A DNA stretch of 37,992 nt from Legionella steigerwaltii (GCF_001468065.1 NZ_LNYZ01000017.1:1-37992); one strand, 5' to 3'. Positions 1 through 8,085 are shown, numbered from the stretch's first letter. Notes: a model not told the origin generated them from the letters alone. Numbers and translations are program-made.

Positions 1-81
1 CATCGGTAACACCTTTTTCTCCTAAGAAAGTGTTACCTATCATCCCGGTTTAAAGTGTTACCAGTCTACCCGGTTTGTACC
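1..81 (-). mobile_element. End of an insertion sequence running out of the window to the left
   Basis: These 81 bases are a perfect inverted copy of 37912-37992. Read on the minus strand they hold two tandem 25-bp units of the form AAACCGGG-N6-GGTAACACTTT, like the repeated transposase-binding sites at some IS ends. An AGGAG ribosome site follows, then after 6 bases GTG TTA CCG ATG, which could be the first codons (M-L-P-M) of a transposase cut off by the window edge. The IS body would lie outside the window. The family (IS481-like or related DDE type) is a guess because no transposase sequence is present. Confidence 0.7.
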
Positions 82-89
82 TTTCTTAT

Positions 90-126
90 CCCCTCGCCCC
101 TTTGGGGAGAGGGCTAGGGTGAGGGG
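90..126. repeat. G/C-rich REP palindrome beside the left IS end
   Basis: This 37-bp sequence has a CCCC-TTT-GGGG core and is repeated with one mismatch, in inverted orientation, at 37865-37901. At both places it sits 8-10 bp from the IS end in the same relative orientation, so the IS may target this palindrome. Confidence 0.75.
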
Positions 127-149
127 GGGCCGGATTAGCGCAAGTAAAT

Positions 150-207
150 GTAGCCTGGGTGAAGGCAAAGCCGTAACCCGGGTTTTGCTGCGCTGCACCC
201 AGGCTAC
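150..207. repeat. REP pair (GTAGCCTGGGT family)
   Basis: This is an inverted pair of the window's main REP family. One arm starts GTAGCCTGGGTGAAGG and the other ends GCTGCACCCAGGCTAC. It lies downstream of the minus-strand itaconate operon and may act as its 3' end structure. The rest of bases 1-290 holds only the IS end and the other REP; I see no gene there. Confidence 0.85.
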
Positions 208-290
208 AACAATCACAAGCAACCTAAATTTTCGTTAAAAGATTGCATTTAAAGACAGTATCTACTTAATACTCTGCCTATGTGGATAAT

Positions 291-812
291 TTAAATTGTA
301 TACTCGGGTGCTCCACCTTTCTTATACACTAAGACCGTACGTTCAAAAGACATAAATAGTTCTTTATGTTGGTTAATTCCTCGTGTTTCTACGGTGATTA
401 TTCCTTGATTTGGTCTTGATTTTGATTCACGTTTTGCTTTTATTTCACTTTCAGCATAAATCGTATCTCCTTCAAATACAGGTTTTAGTAATTTGACTTT
501 ATCCCACTCCAGATTCGCTACTACTTTCTTGGAGATCGTATTAACGGTCATTCCTGTAATAATGGCTAGAGTGAAGGTGCTATCAACTAGAGGTTTTTTC
601 CACTCGGTGTGTTCTGCATAATGTGCATCAAAATGCAATTGAGCGGTATTCATTGTCAATAAGGTAAACCATATATTGTCATTTTGAGTAATAGTTCTTC
701 CTGGTCTGTGCTCAATAACTTGCCCCACTTCAAAATCTTCAAAATAAAAACCAAAATCTTCACGCAAGCGATTGTTTCCTATGGATTTATAGCTCTGATG
801 TGACATATTCAT
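291..812 (-). CDS. ich: MaoC-family hydratase, probable itaconyl-CoA hydratase
   Basis: A 173-residue hot-dog-fold MaoC/hydratase-2 protein. The signature is visible at about residues 41-70: a TQNDN element, then TMNTAQLHFDAHYA carrying the conserved Asn/His/Asp segment of the active site. In the itaconate pathway this enzyme hydrates itaconyl-CoA to citramalyl-CoA in the cytoplasm. Its start codon overlaps the stop of the upstream lyase gene by one base (TAATG), which indicates translational coupling. The specific substrate is inferred from its partners, a CoA-transferase and a CitE-like lyase, which together match the Yersinia RipABC / Pseudomonas Ict-Ich-Ccl set. Mesaconyl-CoA hydratase is the main alternative. 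A second in-frame ATG two codons in is also possible. Confidence 0.85.
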   Translation of the reverse strand: MNMSHQSYKSIGNNRLREDFGFYFEDFEVGQVIEHRPGRTITQNDNIWFTLLTMNTAQLHFDAHYAEHTEWKKPLVDSTFTLAIITGMTVNTISKKVVANLEWDKVKLLKPVFEGDTIYAESEIKAKRESKSRPNQGIITVETRGINQHKELFMSFERTVLVYKKGGAPEYTI

Positions 813-1651
813 TACCTTTTTAAGTGTTTTGATAATTTAAGTACTTCTTGGGCGTGTTTATAGATAGGGACATCTATCATTTGTCCCTGATATTGACACG
901 CTTTTCCTCCAGATTGTTCGAAAAGCACCACGATTTCCTTTGCTCGCTCAACCTCTGCCTTGCTGGGTGCAAAATTTTGTTTTATGGGAGTGACTTGCCT
1001 TGGATGAATAGCTAATTTTCCTTTAAAACCCAGCTCCTTGACCCGAATCACTTCAGAAATTAATTGTTCCTCGTTGGTAAAATCGAAAAAAGGGGAATCA
1101 ATCGCTGGAATGTGGGTGAGTGCTGCTGCCTGGATGATTTGCTGGCGGGCATTCAAAAGAACATCCCAGTTCATCTGACACCCCAGATCAACAGCAAAAT
1201 CTGCTGCGCCAAAGACCAAACCGGCAACTGGTGAATGAGTTACGATTGACTTTAAGTTCATCAATCCTTTGGCTGTTTCAATTAATGCTAAAAGTTTGAT
1301 GTTGCGTGCTTCTAAATGGAGTGCCTTATAAATAATATTTAACTCTTCGGCACTTTCTGTTTTAGGGTATATAACAGCATCACAATAAATATCCTCTTCC
1401 CTGAAAGCGAGCAAATCAGGGAGACCTGCATAAGTGGTGATATGATTGATGCGAACTATAGTGAGTAGCTCTGGATGTTTTTTCTTTAAAAATTGAATCA
1501 CATTATCACGAGCCCTGTCTTTCTCTGCAGGTGAAATCGCGTCTTCCAGCTCCAAAATAAGACCATTCGCTCCTGAAGCCTGTGCTTTCTCAAAAAGCGC
1601 TGGTTTATTACCGGGTGTAAAGAGCAGGGCGGGTGCAAGTGATAAGTCCAT
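812..1651 (-). CDS. ccl: HpcH/HpaI-CitE family lyase, probable citramalyl-CoA lyase
   Basis: A 279-residue TIM-barrel aldolase of the CitE group. Characteristic elements are LLFTPGNKP near the N-terminus, LILELEDAISPAEK (metal and CoA-side acidic residues), LALIETAKGL, FGAADFAVDLG and KLAIHPRQV. The last is the usual C-terminal barrel motif of these enzymes. In itaconate breakdown it splits (S)-citramalyl-CoA to acetyl-CoA and pyruvate. It is separated by one base from the upstream CoA-transferase and overlaps the downstream hydratase, so the three are one operon. A malyl-CoA lyase or thioesterase role cannot be excluded from sequence alone. The class assignment is secure; the substrate is inferred from context. 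Confidence 0.87.
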   Translation of the reverse strand: MDLSLAPALLFTPGNKPALFEKAQASGANGLILELEDAISPAEKDRARDNVIQFLKKKHPELLTIVRINHITTYAGLPDLLAFREEDIYCDAVIYPKTESAEELNIIYKALHLEARNIKLLALIETAKGLMNLKSIVTHSPVAGLVFGAADFAVDLGCQMNWDVLLNARQQIIQAAALTHIPAIDSPFFDFTNEEQLISEVIRVKELGFKGKLAIHPRQVTPIKQNFAPSKAEVERAKEIVVLFEQSGGKACQYQGQMIDVPIYKHAQEVLKLSKHLKR

Positions 1652-1652
1652 G

Positions 1653-2966
1653 CTAAATAAATCCTTGTTGTTTTGCTTGTTGTTCTAACTGCTCACGAAA
1701 TGATGGATGGGCAATTTTTATTAATTGGCGCGTTCTTTCTGTGGTGGACCGTCCTTTCAGTTGCGCTACCCCGTATTCCGTGACTACATAATCAATATCA
1801 AGACGTGTATCGGTGGCGATGGAGGAAAGTCGAGGTACAATTCTGGATAAGGTTCCTTTTTTTGCAGTAGAGCTACTGGCAATTATGGTTTTTCCACCTT
1901 CAGAATAATGAACACCACGAATAAAATCCAATTGTCCACCTGCGCCTGAAAATTGATGGCCAATAAACTCTGCATTGACTTGGCCACTAAAATCAATCTC
2001 GATGAAGGCGTTAACGGAAGTCATAAGGTTATTTTTCCGAATCACATTGGGTTCATTCACATAGGAGACTGGGAGACAGAACATAGAAGGATTATTGTTA
2101 ATAAAATCATATAACTGTTGATCACCAACCGCCAAGGTAAATACATTGATATAAGGATTTAAAGTTTTATTCGTGTTCGTAACTACTCCTTTTCGGATAA
2201 GTTCAATCATTCCAGAAGTCATCACCTCAGTGTGTATTCCAAGATTTTTATGGTCGATTAATTGGTCGCATACGGCATTAGGAACACCACCTATCCCCAT
2301 TTGAATCGTTGCTCCATTTGGGATTAGAGAGGTGATGTGTTGGCCAATTTGGCGATCCAGTTCACTGGCAGGTTTTGAATGTTCCTCTGATAAGGCGGTG
2401 GTATTCTCAACTATAGCATCTACTTCACTCACATGAATTAAAGTAGCTCCCGCCGTTCTTGGCATGTTTTCATTCACTTCAACGATTAATTTATTCGCAT
2501 AACGTGCCAATTCAATTGCATAATCGCCGCTAGTGCCTAAGTTAAAAAAACCAAATTGGTCCATAGGCGCGACAGTGACAATAAACGCGTCCAGTTTCGT
2601 GATGGACTTAATCGTCCCAGGATAACGACTAAAACTAATCGGGACAAAATTGATGTACTTTTTACCGAGAGTATATCCTCGTTCCGCTAATTCAACCTCT
2701 CCTTGGGACATCATTGAAGAGTAAGGCCTAATAATATGCAGTAATTCCTCTTGAAAAATAGTCTTTAGGGCAATAGCACCACAGCGCATATAGTAGACCT
2801 TTACTTCTTTGAGATCGCCTGCTTTGGCACGTGCGGCAATAGCATGGCATAGGGCAGGGGGAGTTGAGGCACGCATGCCCATAGAAATTGTCGCAGTTGC
2901 GGGGATCAGACCTACCGCTTCGTCCGCCGAACGTAATTTTTGTTGATATTGCTTCTCAAAGTTCAT
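1653..2966 (-). CDS. ict: Acetyl-CoA hydrolase/transferase family, probable itaconate CoA-transferase
   Basis: A 437-residue family I CoA-transferase of the 4-hydroxybutyrate CoA-transferase/Cat1 group, with two repeated alpha/beta domains. The second domain shows GIGGVPNAV (about 225-232), then LGIHTEVMTSGM, whose glutamate (E247) is in the position of the catalytic Glu that forms the glutamyl-CoA intermediate. YVVTEYGVAQLKGRS near the C-terminus is typical. In Yersinia and Pseudomonas the equivalent enzyme charges itaconate using succinyl-CoA. It is the first gene of the three-gene block. Only 45 bp separates it from the DUF72 gene upstream, so it may also be read from a promoter before DUF3775. 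A weak AGGGATG precedes the start. Confidence 0.87.
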   Translation of the reverse strand: MNFEKQYQQKLRSADEAVGLIPATATISMGMRASTPPALCHAIAARAKAGDLKEVKVYYMRCGAIALKTIFQEELLHIIRPYSSMMSQGEVELAERGYTLGKKYINFVPISFSRYPGTIKSITKLDAFIVTVAPMDQFGFFNLGTSGDYAIELARYANKLIVEVNENMPRTAGATLIHVSEVDAIVENTTALSEEHSKPASELDRQIGQHITSLIPNGATIQMGIGGVPNAVCDQLIDHKNLGIHTEVMTSGMIELIRKGVVTNTNKTLNPYINVFTLAVGDQQLYDFINNNPSMFCLPVSYVNEPNVIRKNNLMTSVNAFIEIDFSGQVNAEFIGHQFSGAGGQLDFIRGVHYSEGGKTIIASSSTAKKGTLSRIVPRLSSIATDTRLDIDYVVTEYGVAQLKGRSTTERTRQLIKIAHPSFREQLEQQAKQQGFI

Positions 2967-3011
2967 TCATCATCCCTAATAAATACTCAAAGCATAGCTT
3001 TTAAATTTAGA

Positions 3012-3761
3012 TTATTGATCAGGATTATTAAATGTCAATCGCACCAATCGTTCCAATTCTTGTGCATCATGGGGGGCAACTACTTTTTGATCGTTATCTA
3101 GATAGCAAAAAATTTGTTTCACTTCGTGCTGCCATTGGGCAAATTTCTGAGCATAATTTAAAAGGGTTTTTTCTTCATAATGACCAGAGTAAGGTTCGAG
3201 ATGCGGTCCATGTAATCGTAAGTAGATAAAATCACTGGTTATAATTTCTGGGCACTGAAATCCCTTGAAATCATAAAAACAAAGTGCAATATTTTTTTTA
3301 GCGAGTAAATCATAAACTTCCTGACGTAACCAGGTTTTATTTCTAAATTCAAATGTGTAATGAAATGATTCAGGCAATGCTTTAATAAACTGTTCCAGAC
3401 GCTCCAGATTAAACGGCCAATAAGGTGGGAGTTGAAATAAAACCGGTCCTAGTTTTTCTTCCAGCCCTTCGATTACCTGAAGAAAATAATGAACACTATC
3501 TTGAACCTCTTTGAGCATTTTTATATGGGTTAAATAGCGACTTGCTTTACATGAAAAAATAAATTTATCTGGAGTAGTTTCTTTCCATTTTGCAATGGAT
3601 TTTGGAGAAGGGATGCGATAAAAACTGCTATTGAGCTCCACTGTATTAAAGACGTTCGCGTAATACGCCAACTCATCTTTGTCGGTGAGAGACTTCGGGT
3701 AAAACACTTCTTTCCAACCTTTATAGACCCATCCTGAGGTACCAATATTGACGAAAGACAT
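3012..3761 (-). CDS. DUF72 family protein (YecE-like)
   Basis: A 249-residue protein of the DUF72/YecE family, predicted to be a TIM-barrel. It opens with the typical NIGTSGWVYKGWKEVFYP and contains VELNSSFYRIP, FSCKASRYLTHIK, VLFQLPPYW, FEFRNKTW and YLRLHGP, all conserved blocks of this family. The biochemical function is unknown. I chose the ATG at 3761, since AAGGAG lies six bases upstream; an in-frame TTG two codons earlier would overlap that ribosome site. It is 20 bp downstream of the DUF3775 gene and 45 bp upstream of the CoA-transferase, so the five minus-strand genes may share a transcript. Confidence 0.88.
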   Translation of the reverse strand: MSFVNIGTSGWVYKGWKEVFYPKSLTDKDELAYYANVFNTVELNSSFYRIPSPKSIAKWKETTPDKFIFSCKASRYLTHIKMLKEVQDSVHYFLQVIEGLEEKLGPVLFQLPPYWPFNLERLEQFIKALPESFHYTFEFRNKTWLRQEVYDLLAKKNIALCFYDFKGFQCPEIITSDFIYLRLHGPHLEPYSGHYEEKTLLNYAQKFAQWQHEVKQIFCYLDNDQKVVAPHDAQELERLVRLTFNNPDQ

Positions 3762-3781
3762 TGCCAACTCCTTGAGGAAAG

Positions 3782-4159
3782 CTATTCTTGGTAGGAAATG
3801 CCCAACATGTTTAAACCCCGTTCAACATCATCAGCTACTGTTGGTTTGGATAGTAAGTATTCACCGGTATGATCGGTTAATTCTTCCTGAGCAAAATTTA
3901 AAGCATCTTTCCATTCATCCAGGGTGTAATCGCCACGACCTAAATACATTAGAGCAACCAAAGTTGCTTGTTGATCAGGACGTAAATTATCAATGTATTC
4001 AACGGTCTCTTGATAAACTGGATCACTTTGATAATCAGCCAACACATAGAGCGCATCCATTTCCTCTGTGACTTCGGGAAAACTAACTTCTTCCTTTGCC
4101 TGAAATTGTCGTGCTTTATCAAGAAGATCACGAATCGTTTCTGTATCGAGATTCAACAT
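3782..4159 (-). CDS. DUF3775 family protein
   Basis: A 125-residue acidic, mostly helical protein matching the DUF3775 pattern: QATLVALMYLGRGDYTLDEW in the middle, then TGEYLLSKPTVADDVERGLNMLG at the end. No catalytic function is known for the family. The start is supported by AAGGAGATAACT-ATG spacing. It is the first gene on the minus strand here and is divergent from the yqjD-like gene at 4501, so the 341 bp between them must hold promoters in both directions. Confidence 0.82.
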   Translation of the reverse strand: MLNLDTETIRDLLDKARQFQAKEEVSFPEVTEEMDALYVLADYQSDPVYQETVEYIDNLRPDQQATLVALMYLGRGDYTLDEWKDALNFAQEELTDHTGEYLLSKPTVADDVERGLNMLGISYQE

Positions 4160-4500
4160 AGTTATCTCCTTATTTCATATGTCTTCTTAAATAAAATATA
4201 GTTTATTACATGTGATCCACAAGCTTGTTATTTTTATTTGTTGAATAAGATTTGATTCTGCGCAAGAACGCTGCAGCTAATTTTGATTGCTCTGATACAG
4301 ATAATTTAGAAGACATTGTTTTTGATGAGCCTCTATAAGACAACTTATTGATAAAAAAATAATTTTTTGCTGTCTTTAAAAAAATAAATCATAATAGCGT
4401 AGAAGAATGTATTGATTTATCCCACCCAATAACTATATTTAATGTATTATGTTTTACGAAATTTTCTGACAGAGAATCCTTAACTAAGGAGGGTATTAAC
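4160..4500. other. Divergent intergenic region, 341 bp
   Basis: Very AT-rich spacer between the DUF3775 gene (minus) and the YqjD-like gene (plus). It must carry both promoters, but I cannot point to a convincing -35/-10 pair. A strong ribosome site (AAGGAGGG) lies at its right edge, before 4501. I see no gene or repeat in it. Confidence 0.5.
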
Positions 4501-4755
4501 ATGAAAAGCTCTAATGAAAAAACAACCTATACTCCTAGAGACCATCTTGAAGCTGCTGCAAGCCAATTATTAACAGAAGGTAAAAAAAAGGTGAATCAGT
4601 TGTATGAGGAAGGAGTATCCAAAGCAAATGAAGTAGAAGAAAATGTCAAAGAATACTCTGATCGTTTAGTAAAGAAGGTACAGGAAAATCCATTAACCTC
4701 TGTTTTAATCGCAGGTGGAATTGGCTTTTTATTATCCCGATTAATGAAAAAGTAA
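4501..4755 (+). CDS. DUF883 / YqjD-ElaB-like membrane-anchored protein
   Basis: An 84-residue protein with a charged, coiled-coil-prone helix (about 10-60) and a C-terminal membrane segment containing the family's glycine-rich stretch, VLIAGGIGFLLSRLMKK. E. coli YqjD and ElaB of this family are inner-membrane proteins that associate with ribosomes in stationary phase. It has an excellent ribosome site, AAGGAGGGTATTAAC-ATG. Its stop overlaps the next start (TAATG), and two more YqjE/YqjK-like genes follow, reproducing the yqjD-yqjE-yqjK order of enterobacteria. Confidence 0.83.
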   Translation: MKSSNEKTTYTPRDHLEAAASQLLTEGKKKVNQLYEEGVSKANEVEENVKEYSDRLVKKVQENPLTSVLIAGGIGFLLSRLMKK

Positions 4756-5186
4756 TGGAAGCTTTAAAACAGTTAGAAGCTCTGGTTGCTGCAAAAATAT
4801 CCGTTTTCAAAGCAGTCTGGTATTTAATTCGTCTCGAGGCAAGGCTAGCTGGACTTAGTGTTTTTCCTTTATTGCTGAATGTATGCATGCTGTTTGTGGT
4901 GTTAATTACAGTCTGGTTAACCGCTATGTTTTTGATAGGGTATTTTGCGTTTTGGGCTTCTCATCGTTTCCTGTTATCTATTTCTCTTGTTTTACTACTC
5001 AATGTAGGGTGCTTACTGGGATTACTTAAGTATTTATCCTATAACTTAAAAAGTATGAGTTTTCCTAAAACAAGAGAGTATTTTTCCCAAAAGAGTGTGG
5101 AGCATGAACAACTCGAGAAGACAGATACTGGTACAAATTGCGCAGGTGGACAGGACGTTGCAATCCCAGAAAAACAAAGTAGCTGA
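4755..5186 (+). CDS. YqjE-like / phage-holin-superfamily membrane protein
   Basis: A 143-residue protein with two long hydrophobic segments at about 34-62 and 68-95 and a polar C-terminal tail. This fits the YqjE (holin 6-like) family that follows YqjD in many gammaproteobacteria. The N-terminus, KQLEALVAAKISVFKAVWYLIRLEARLA, is amphipathic. The start overlaps the yqjD-like stop by one base. The tail overlaps the following YqjK-like gene in another frame by about 80 bp, so one of the two termini may be shorter in reality. The function is unknown, and cell-envelope stress is inferred from the operon only. Confidence 0.75.
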   Translation: MEALKQLEALVAAKISVFKAVWYLIRLEARLAGLSVFPLLLNVCMLFVVLITVWLTAMFLIGYFAFWASHRFLLSISLVLLLNVGCLLGLLKYLSYNLKSMSFPKTREYFSQKSVEHEQLEKTDTGTNCAGGQDVAIPEKQSS

Positions 5187-5382
5187 ACATCAAGACTATT
5201 TTGCACAAAGAGTAGCTCGTTTTCACATAGCCACTCTGTTCCTGCTGGTTTCCGCTTTTTTTATAGGTTGGAAAGCTGCACGAAAGCAGTGGAGTGGTAA
5301 AATAAAGCAACAAATAGTTGAAGTCGGAATATTAGCTTTGCTTAACTCCGTTAAAAAAATAGTACTTACCCTTTCCAAATAA
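5104..5382 (+). CDS. YqjK-like small membrane protein
   Basis: A 92-residue protein with an N-terminal charged helix (RRQILVQIAQVDRTLQSQK), one hydrophobic segment (about 36-53) and a basic amphipathic C-terminus. This layout matches YqjK, the third member of the yqjDEK operon. I chose the ATG at 5104; an in-frame GTG at 5095 would add three residues, and neither has a strong ribosome site, which suggests coupling to the overlapping yqjE-like gene. Assignment rests mainly on gene order and layout, because the family is poorly conserved. Confidence 0.62.
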   Translation: MNNSRRQILVQIAQVDRTLQSQKNKVAEHQDYFAQRVARFHIATLFLLVSAFFIGWKAARKQWSGKIKQQIVEVGILALLNSVKKIVLTLSK

Positions 5383-5391
5383 TGATTAATA

Positions 5392-5520
5392 ATGAATCTA
5401 AGTGCAGCGCAATGGCATTTTGATGCACATTATGCAACTAAAAATTACCATCCAAAAGTATGTTGGCATAAAGGGGACAAGTTTTTAAGACATTGTGCAC
5501 CATTTATTAACAAAATGTAA
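5392..5520 (+). CDS. Doubtful 42-residue ORF with a MaoC-like segment
   Basis: A short ORF with no ribosome site. It contains AAQWHFDAHYATKNY, which resembles the AQLHFDAHYAEHTEW segment of the MaoC hydratase encoded at 291-812. It may be a decayed fragment of a second hydratase gene, or a chance match. I would not count it as a functional gene without comparative evidence. Confidence 0.2.
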   Translation: MNLSAAQWHFDAHYATKNYHPKVCWHKGDKFLRHCAPFINKM

Positions 5521-5576
5521 TTTCATGGTAAAATTTGAATTTTAATATTGGTCAAAAAATAGATAGAGAAGATATT

Positions 5577-6011
5577 ATGCCAAATCAACTTACCTCTCTA
5601 AAGAATATAACTGCTAATTCAATAATGAAGCATTTAATATGGGAAGTAAATAGAGAAAAGCTGAGCAGAACGTTACCTAGAGAACTTCATGAGTTGCTTG
5701 TATCAAAGAATAAGGAAAAATTTTTTATTGATTGTTTTAATGAAATTAATAAGTCAAAACAGAATATGGAAAAATTTATCAAAAAGGCAGGGATACGATT
5801 GCCAGATAACTACTCAGTAATCCATATTAAGATGAAGCGCTGTGAAGACGGGCAGTATGATATAGTGATAGATAATACGTACGTGAATTTTAAGGCAGAA
5901 AAAGCAACGATGAGTGAGCAAAAGTTAATGGACTCAATTGTTGAAACAATTTCTGAATTAGCTCCTAAGCCAACTCCGAGCAAGTTAACGACGTATCACT
6001 GTTCGGGGTGA
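5577..6011 (+). CDS. Uncharacterised protein, 144 residues
   Basis: I do not recognise this protein. It has no signal peptide or membrane segment. It is rich in Lys, Glu and Asn, with predicted helices in the first half (SKNKEKFFIDCFNEINKSKQNMEKFIKKAG), a beta-rich middle (YSVIHIKMKRCEDGQYDIVIDNTYVNFKA) and a short helical tail. I chose the ATG at 5577, which follows GAGAAG at good spacing; the frame is open upstream to a TTG at 5535. It stands alone between the yqjDEK-like operon and the convergent SDR gene. It could be a lineage-specific cytoplasmic protein; nothing marks it clearly as a secreted effector. Confidence 0.6.
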   Translation: MPNQLTSLKNITANSIMKHLIWEVNREKLSRTLPRELHELLVSKNKEKFFIDCFNEINKSKQNMEKFIKKAGIRLPDNYSVIHIKMKRCEDGQYDIVIDNTYVNFKAEKATMSEQKLMDSIVETISELAPKPTPSKLTTYHCSG

Positions 6012-6071
6012 AGTATTGCTGTTTGGGATTGACGTATCTTGAATGCCATTGCGTGATTACATTCCTACCCC

Positions 6072-6836
6072 TCACCAAATCGCTCGATCAGAAACAGAGT
6101 ATCCTCCATCAATGGGGATAATTGAACCTGTTATAAAATCTGAACCACTTGAAGAGAGGAAGACAGCCAAAGGGCCAATATCTTGGGGTTTTCCCCATTT
6201 GCCGAGTGGTGTTTTCTTCCTAATTTCTTCACCGCGAGCTGTTTGGGGTAATGAGCCGTTAATTGCAGTTTCAAACCAACCTGGCAAAATAGCATTAACC
6301 TGGATATTCCAGGGACCAAGTTCCAATGCAAGCGATCGTGTTAGGCCTAATATCCCTGTTTTTGTTGTGGCGTATCCTATGGAATTAGGGTGACCAAATA
6401 GAGAATACATAGAACCCACATTAATAATTTTGCCCCGACGTTGGGCTTTCATAAAGTGAGCTGCGCTTTGTGAACAGAGGAAAGCTGAGGTAAGATTGGT
6501 ACGGATGATCTGTTCCCAATGCTCAAGTGAAAGATTGGAAAGATGCTGATCTTCATAGAAACCGGCGTTGTTAATTAAGATATCCAGTCGTTCAAATTGG
6601 TCTGAGATGGTTTTAAAGCCATCACGAATGCTGTGTTCCGAACCTACATCCATCATTAGGGGAATCAGGTTGTGCGTTTGGGCTTGTTTTAATTTTTCCT
6701 GATCTCGGCCACAAACGATTACTTGCGCACCAGCTTGTTTCAGGGCAAGGGCCATGGCAAGCCCTAAACCTCCATTTCCGCCTGTGACTAAGGCAACACA
6801 ATGATTCAAATCATTTTTTGAGTTCATAATGGTCAT
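6072..6836 (-). CDS. Short-chain dehydrogenase/reductase (SDR)
   Basis: A 254-residue classical SDR. The nucleotide-binding TGGNGGLG is at 18-25, followed by INNAG at 88-92. The catalytic residues are N114, S142 and the Y155-x3-K159 pair in GYATTK. The C-terminus, FITGSIIPIDGGYSVSD, is the usual substrate-side ending. It resembles the FabG/gluconate 5-dehydrogenase group that prefers NADP or NAD and reduces ketones on sugars or acyl chains. Its start lies 26 bp inside the end of the upstream aminotransferase gene, so the two are co-translated. Substrate unknown; with the aminotransferase, a keto-sugar or keto-cyclitol is plausible. Confidence 0.88.
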   Translation of the reverse strand: MTIMNSKNDLNHCVALVTGGNGGLGLAMALALKQAGAQVIVCGRDQEKLKQAQTHNLIPLMMDVGSEHSIRDGFKTISDQFERLDILINNAGFYEDQHLSNLSLEHWEQIIRTNLTSAFLCSQSAAHFMKAQRRGKIINVGSMYSLFGHPNSIGYATTKTGILGLTRSLALELGPWNIQVNAILPGWFETAINGSLPQTARGEEIRKKTPLGKWGKPQDIGPLAVFLSSSGSDFITGSIIPIDGGYSVSDRAIW

Positions 6837-8085
6837 GCACCTTTTTGATGGCAGTTAAAAATTCATCCAGATCTTCTTTTTCCAAGGTGGGTGAAAGCGC
6901 AATATCAATATAAGAAGCAATGTACCTAAAACTATTGGGGTAAAGATCGGGAATTTTTTGTTTTGAGACACCCTTAAATAAATAGGCCCAATCCCAAAAT
7001 CTTCGTACATTGATTTTATTGAGATCACCAAGCGCTTTCGCGTCTATTCCTTCTGCAGTAAGTGCTTCGGCAAACCAGCAGCAGTCTTCGCTCGATCCAT
7101 CTAATTCCAAAAGTAGATTATCACCTAGTGGCAATGCAGCTTTATTCCAGGTAGCGCGTGGTCTTAAATATTTTAAATGTTCAATACCTTGAATGGCATA
7201 AGCATAATTTTTTGAGAGCAAATCAAGTCGCTTATTGAGTTTTTTTAATTGAGATACTCCAAGTGCACCACGGATCTCATCCAAGCGAAAATTAAATATC
7301 GGCAACATGGTGAAATCAATGGCGCAAGATTGATTGCAAAAATGCTTTTCATAAAGACGCTCATAAGCTCCGGATAAAATAACACATTTTAAATAGAGCT
7401 CTTTGTCATTGGTTAAGATAAATCCGCCTTCCCCAGTATTCAATGATTTGTCTGATTGGGTACTGAATGCTCCGGCTAAACCATAGGTACCTAAGTATTT
7501 ATTTTTTAATTTACAGCCGAGACTAGGTACCGCATCCTCAATAATAGGTACACAGTGTTTATTTGCGATTTCCATAATTTGCGGGAGTGGGGCTGGAAAT
7601 CCTCTCATATGAACTACAATTAATGCTTTCATATGACTAATTTTTTTATCGAGATCTGCTAGGTCCATATGGAGATCGCGATCTACTTCAATAATGAGTG
7701 GTTTTAATTTGGCTTGTATAATTGCACTCGGTGTTGCTGTAAATGAATAGGCAGGACATCCCACTAATGAATCGTTAGGTAGATCAAGCGCCATAAGTGG
7801 TAATGAAATGGCTGCGGTACCCGAACTGACTGCAAGTGCAAATTCAGACTTAAAGTAGTCCCTTAGTCCTTCTTCGAATTGCCCTACCTTAGTATCTTTG
7901 ATTTCCCGATTGTCATAGCGAAACAATCGCCTGCTTTTAATCACATCCAGGACAAGCTCAGTGTCTTCATCATCAATAATGACATTACCTTTGTCATAGG
8001 TAGGCCACGGTTTTTTGCGAATGGGAGACCCGCCATACAACGCTAATTCCTCAAAAGAAGAACGTTCTTTTTTCATACTGCTCAT
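6811..8085 (-). CDS. DegT/DnrJ/EryC1/StrS-family aminotransferase
   Basis: A 424-residue fold-type I PLP enzyme of the sugar-aminotransferase family. The N-terminal LALYGGSPIRKKPWP is like StsC/AHBA-synthase-type members. VSSGTAAISL binds phosphate, IIEDAVPSLG carries the Asp that contacts the PLP nitrogen (D184), and STQSDKSLNTGEGG holds the Schiff-base lysine (K213). Such enzymes transfer an amino group from Glu or Gln to a keto-sugar or keto-cyclitol. It is the middle gene of a three-gene minus-strand cluster, 36 bp after the GNAT-like gene and overlapping the SDR gene. No nucleotide-sugar or polysaccharide genes surround it, so the product may be a small amino compound rather than a surface glycan. 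Confidence 0.88.
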   Translation of the reverse strand: MSSMKKERSSFEELALYGGSPIRKKPWPTYDKGNVIIDDEDTELVLDVIKSRRLFRYDNREIKDTKVGQFEEGLRDYFKSEFALAVSSGTAAISLPLMALDLPNDSLVGCPAYSFTATPSAIIQAKLKPLIIEVDRDLHMDLADLDKKISHMKALIVVHMRGFPAPLPQIMEIANKHCVPIIEDAVPSLGCKLKNKYLGTYGLAGAFSTQSDKSLNTGEGGFILTNDKELYLKCVILSGAYERLYEKHFCNQSCAIDFTMLPIFNFRLDEIRGALGVSQLKKLNKRLDLLSKNYAYAIQGIEHLKYLRPRATWNKAALPLGDNLLLELDGSSEDCCWFAEALTAEGIDAKALGDLNKINVRRFWDWAYLFKGVSKQKIPDLYPNSFRYIASYIDIALSPTLEKEDLDEFLTAIKKVHDHYELKK

